Under the pieces are notes generated by a model, which searched no databases, was not told the origin of the DNA, and saw only the letters and a program-made list of their open reading frames with translations. A stretch of 64,000 bases of DNA from an uncultured Schlesneria sp. (GTDB lineage Bacteria; Planctomycetota; Planctomycetia; Planctomycetales; Planctomycetaceae), in NCBI GenBank assembly GCA_903840265.1, contig CAIMFH010000019.1, positions 1 to 64,000 on the forward strand. The letters run 5' to 3'. Position 1 is the first letter of the stretch, and every line of letters begins with the position of its first letter. Shown piece after piece: positions 61,905-64,000 of the stretch. The translations under genes were made by a program, and so were the position numbers.

Positions 61905-63860
61905 ATGATTGACCCCACACGAATTTGGTCGCTGACCCAACTCCCTTCGCTGCCGACGGTCGCGCAGGCGCTATTGAAGTTGACCGCTAACCCAGAGACC
62001 GAGTTGCGGCAGATCGTCCAACTCGTGAAGGCTGATCCAGCCATCTCCGCGAAAGTCGTCAAAGCGGCGAATTCGACCTTTTTCGGCGTTAGATCGGAAG
62101 TCAAAGGGATCGAGCGGGCGGTGTCGTTACTCGGCCCTAGCGTTTCAAATTCATTGGCGCTGAGTTTCGGGCTGACTCTGGCTTCTGCGGCGAATTCGCC
62201 AATGGCGAATCACTATCGAGATTGTTGGAAGCAGTCGATCATCCAGGCTTCCGCAGCGGCTGAGATTGCTCATCGGATTGCACCCGCATCGGCGGACGAT
62301 TTTTCACTTTGCGGCCTGTTACTCGAAGTCGGTCGGCTGGCACTGATGTCGACTTTCGAAACCGAATACCGCCCCGTCCTGGAAACATCGCAGGAGGGAC
62401 GGCTGTCCCTGTCCCAAATCGAAGAAGAATGGCTGGGAATCCAGCACGCCGAAGTCGGTGCCCGTCTAATGGAACATTGGAAGATGCCGGTCGCTGTGAT
62501 CGAGGCGATCCGCTGGCATCATGCTCCCTATGTTCTGTTAGAGGAGCAGCGTCAACATGAATACTTCCCCGCTCTGGCGGCCACGGCGGTCGCCTCTTGC
62601 GCGGGAGATGTGCTTTGCACTAAGTCCAACGAGCAGGCTCGCGAACGCCTGGATCGAATGGCTCGAACTCTGCTGCACTGGCGAACGGAAGAGACCGCCG
62701 AATTTCTGCACCAGACGGAGTTGAGCTGGCAGCAACACGCCAATCTCCTTGAGTTTGATGAAACTCAGGCCCCTGCCGATTTGATGATGCAGGCCAACGA
62801 ACAACTGGTCCGGCTGACATTGCGAGCACATGTGGCCTGCACGCAAGCGACATTGCGCCAACAACTGGCCGAGCAGGAGCGACGAGACCTTGAGTTTCAG
62901 AACAAGCAACTGCAGAAGCAGGCCCTTCACGACCCGTTGACGAAGGTGTACAACCGCCAGTTTTTCGACGAGATGCTCGATACCGAAGCGAAGCGATGCA
63001 CTCGCTGTGCTTCGCCGATCGGGCTGATCTTTGCGGATGTCGATCATTTCAAGCAGATCAACGACACCTACGGACATCAGTTCGGTGATGTGGTGCTGCA
63101 ACAGATTGTCAAGGTTTTTGCAGACGCGATTCGAAACTCCGACATCCTGGCTCGATTCGGCGGCGAAGAGTTCGTGATCCTTGTGAACCAGCCGACTGAA
63201 CGCTGCTTAGAGCGATTGGCAGAGAAGATTCGTGGACGAGTGGAAGCGGAACCCTTCCTGTTTGGCGATATGCGAGTCCCGGTCACCGTGAGTCTGGGTG
63301 CAGCCATTTCAATCCCGGGCCGCGACGATGTTGATCTGCCACATCGATTGATCGCAGCGGCGGATGCCAGCCTGTACGACGCCAAACGCTCAGGCCGCAA
63401 TCGCTGTTGCATCCGATCGTTAGTCGACGAAAATGAGCGAGCACTCTCGCAACTTGTGCTGCAACATCGATTCAGTCGATGGCTGGTTTCCAAACGCCTG
63501 CTGGATATTCCTTCGGTCTCCCGAGCCCTCTTGGAATGCCCTCACGAGAATACTCGCATAGGCGAATTGGCGATTCAGTCCCATTACCTGGATGACGACC
63601 AGGTGAATCACATTATCCGCCTTCAGAATGACACGAACGAGCGATTCGGTACGGCCGCCATTCGTCTGGGTTGGATCAGCGAAGGTCAACTCGTCCATCT
63701 CTTGTCGTTGCAGCAAGAGAATCCGAAGCAACTGGCCGCGGCCGTCGTTCGTTTGGGAATGCTTTCAGCGCCTCGAACGGCAGAGTCTCTCGAGGACTAT
63801 CTGTTGTCGAAGATCCCCGATGGACATCGGTATCTCGAAACAGAAATGGTCACGTCCTGA
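61905..63860 (+). CDS. HDOD-GGDEF diguanylate cyclase
   Basis: 651 residues. HDOD domain at about 10-210 (LPSLPTVAQALLKLTANPET, VKAANSTFFGVRSEVKGIER). A coiled-coil link (RQQLAEQERRDLEFQNKQLQ) leads to a GGDEF domain at about 343-500: DPLTKVYNRQFFDEML, FADVDHFKQINDTYGHQFGD and ARFGGEEF (about 415-422) with an intact signature, plus an I-site RxxD (RNSD) five residues ahead, so it should make c-di-GMP and be product-inhibited. The last 110 residues repeat LxxQ-G-type motifs (IGELAIQSHYLDDDQVNHII, FGTAAIRLGWISEGQLVHLL) like MshEN domains that bind c-di-GMP. Bases 61608-61904 upstream show no gene. Confidence 0.88.
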   Translation: MIDPTRIWSLTQLPSLPTVAQALLKLTANPETELRQIVQLVKADPAISAKVVKAANSTFFGVRSEVKGIERAVSLLGPSVSNSLALSFGLTLASAANSPMANHYRDCWKQSIIQASAAAEIAHRIAPASADDFSLCGLLLEVGRLALMSTFETEYRPVLETSQEGRLSLSQIEEEWLGIQHAEVGARLMEHWKMPVAVIEAIRWHHAPYVLLEEQRQHEYFPALAATAVASCAGDVLCTKSNEQARERLDRMARTLLHWRTEETAEFLHQTELSWQQHANLLEFDETQAPADLMMQANEQLVRLTLRAHVACTQATLRQQLAEQERRDLEFQNKQLQKQALHDPLTKVYNRQFFDEMLDTEAKRCTRCASPIGLIFADVDHFKQINDTYGHQFGDVVLQQIVKVFADAIRNSDILARFGGEEFVILVNQPTERCLERLAEKIRGRVEAEPFLFGDMRVPVTVSLGAAISIPGRDDVDLPHRLIAAADASLYDAKRSGRNRCCIRSLVDENERALSQLVLQHRFSRWLVSKRLLDIPSVSRALLECPHENTRIGELAIQSHYLDDDQVNHIIRLQNDTNERFGTAAIRLGWISEGQLVHLLSLQQENPKQLAAAVVRLGMLSAPRTAESLEDYLLSKIPDGHRYLETEMVTS

Positions 63861-63930
63861 AGCCGCCACAGCCTCAGTTTAGCAGCGGCGGATGATTCGC
63901 GGATCATATGTTTGTCCACGGATTGACCGG

Positions 63931-64000
63931 TTAGGCATCGTGGCGACGATAAACGCGACCGGAATCAATGGCTCGAAAGCCGGCCGATTCGAGCACGGCG
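63931..64000 (-). CDS. C-terminal end of an unidentified gene (partial)
   Basis: The minus strand reads AVLESAGFRAIDSGRVYRRH then DA and a TAA at 63931-63933. The reading frame runs off the right edge. Too short to name. Confidence 0.4.
   Translation of the reverse strand, partial: AVLESAGFRAIDSGRVYRRHDA

Overview
The window looks like chromosomal DNA from a member of the Planctomycetota (order Planctomycetales, genus not determined). The indicators are a 3-keto-disaccharide hydrolase (DUF1080) protein, a zinc-ribbon (MJ0042-type) membrane protein, Gfo/Idh/MocA and Tat-exported sugar-phosphate isomerase proteins, two pyrophosphate-type phosphofructokinases, PVY-rich secreted proteins and many lineage-restricted hypothetical proteins. 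No transposase, prophage or CRISPR array was seen. Housekeeping genes present are tRNA-Leu(CAG), the RNase P RNA, pyrE, nadC, accB-accC, hpt, cysS, ispF and leuS.

Layout. 1-5.7 kb: tRNA-Leu and its terminator, a Tat-exported aldo/keto reductase, a 53-residue Ala/Lys protein, a 32-bp perfect inverted repeat, then small accessory genes (SMI1/KNR4-like protein, a nonsense-interrupted membrane gene, a DUF1801 protein, a 28-residue zinc-ribbon peptide). 5.8-18 kb: KDPG aldolase, DUF1080 hydrolase, SelD-associated-type flavin oxidoreductase, pyrE, cell-envelope glycosyltransferases and a sugar epimerase, a decayed secreted-protein gene, an exported alpha/beta hydrolase and a CDGSH-nadC pair. 18-26 kb: a His-tailed membrane protein with an MMPL exporter, an M24 peptidase, accBC and a PPi-type phosphofructokinase. 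26-36 kb: a sialidase, an exported xylose-isomerase-like protein, and a sugar-phosphate cluster (second PPi-type phosphofructokinase, SIS protein, Fe-alcohol dehydrogenase, PfkB kinase). 36-58.6 kb: hpt, cysS, ispF, secreted proteins, a 701-residue His/Gln/Gly/Tyr-repeat TPR protein, leuS, rnpB, a Gfo/Idh oxidoreductase, a sterol-desaturase-like protein and a GT39-like transferase. 58.7-64 kb: a retron-like locus followed by a response regulator, an FHA protein and an HDOD-GGDEF protein.

The most interesting locus is 58.7-60.3 kb. A 451-residue reverse transcriptase of retron type (YADD active site, about 150-residue N-terminal extension) is directly preceded by a 176-nt segment bounded by an imperfect inverted repeat placed and shaped like retron a1/a2, with hairpins inside that fit msr and msd parts. 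A plausible promoter ends just before a1. The RT differs from the usual retron signatures (NAxxH is replaced by YLSPH, VTG by VAG) and no known effector gene is next to it, so this may be a divergent, effector-less retron of the myxobacterial kind.

Other points to check are two genes interrupted by in-frame stops without frameshifts, a CysRS whose KMSKS loop is replaced by an insertion and KLAGSKG, an esterase-like protein whose nucleophile serine is glutamate, and several perfect intergenic inverted repeats.
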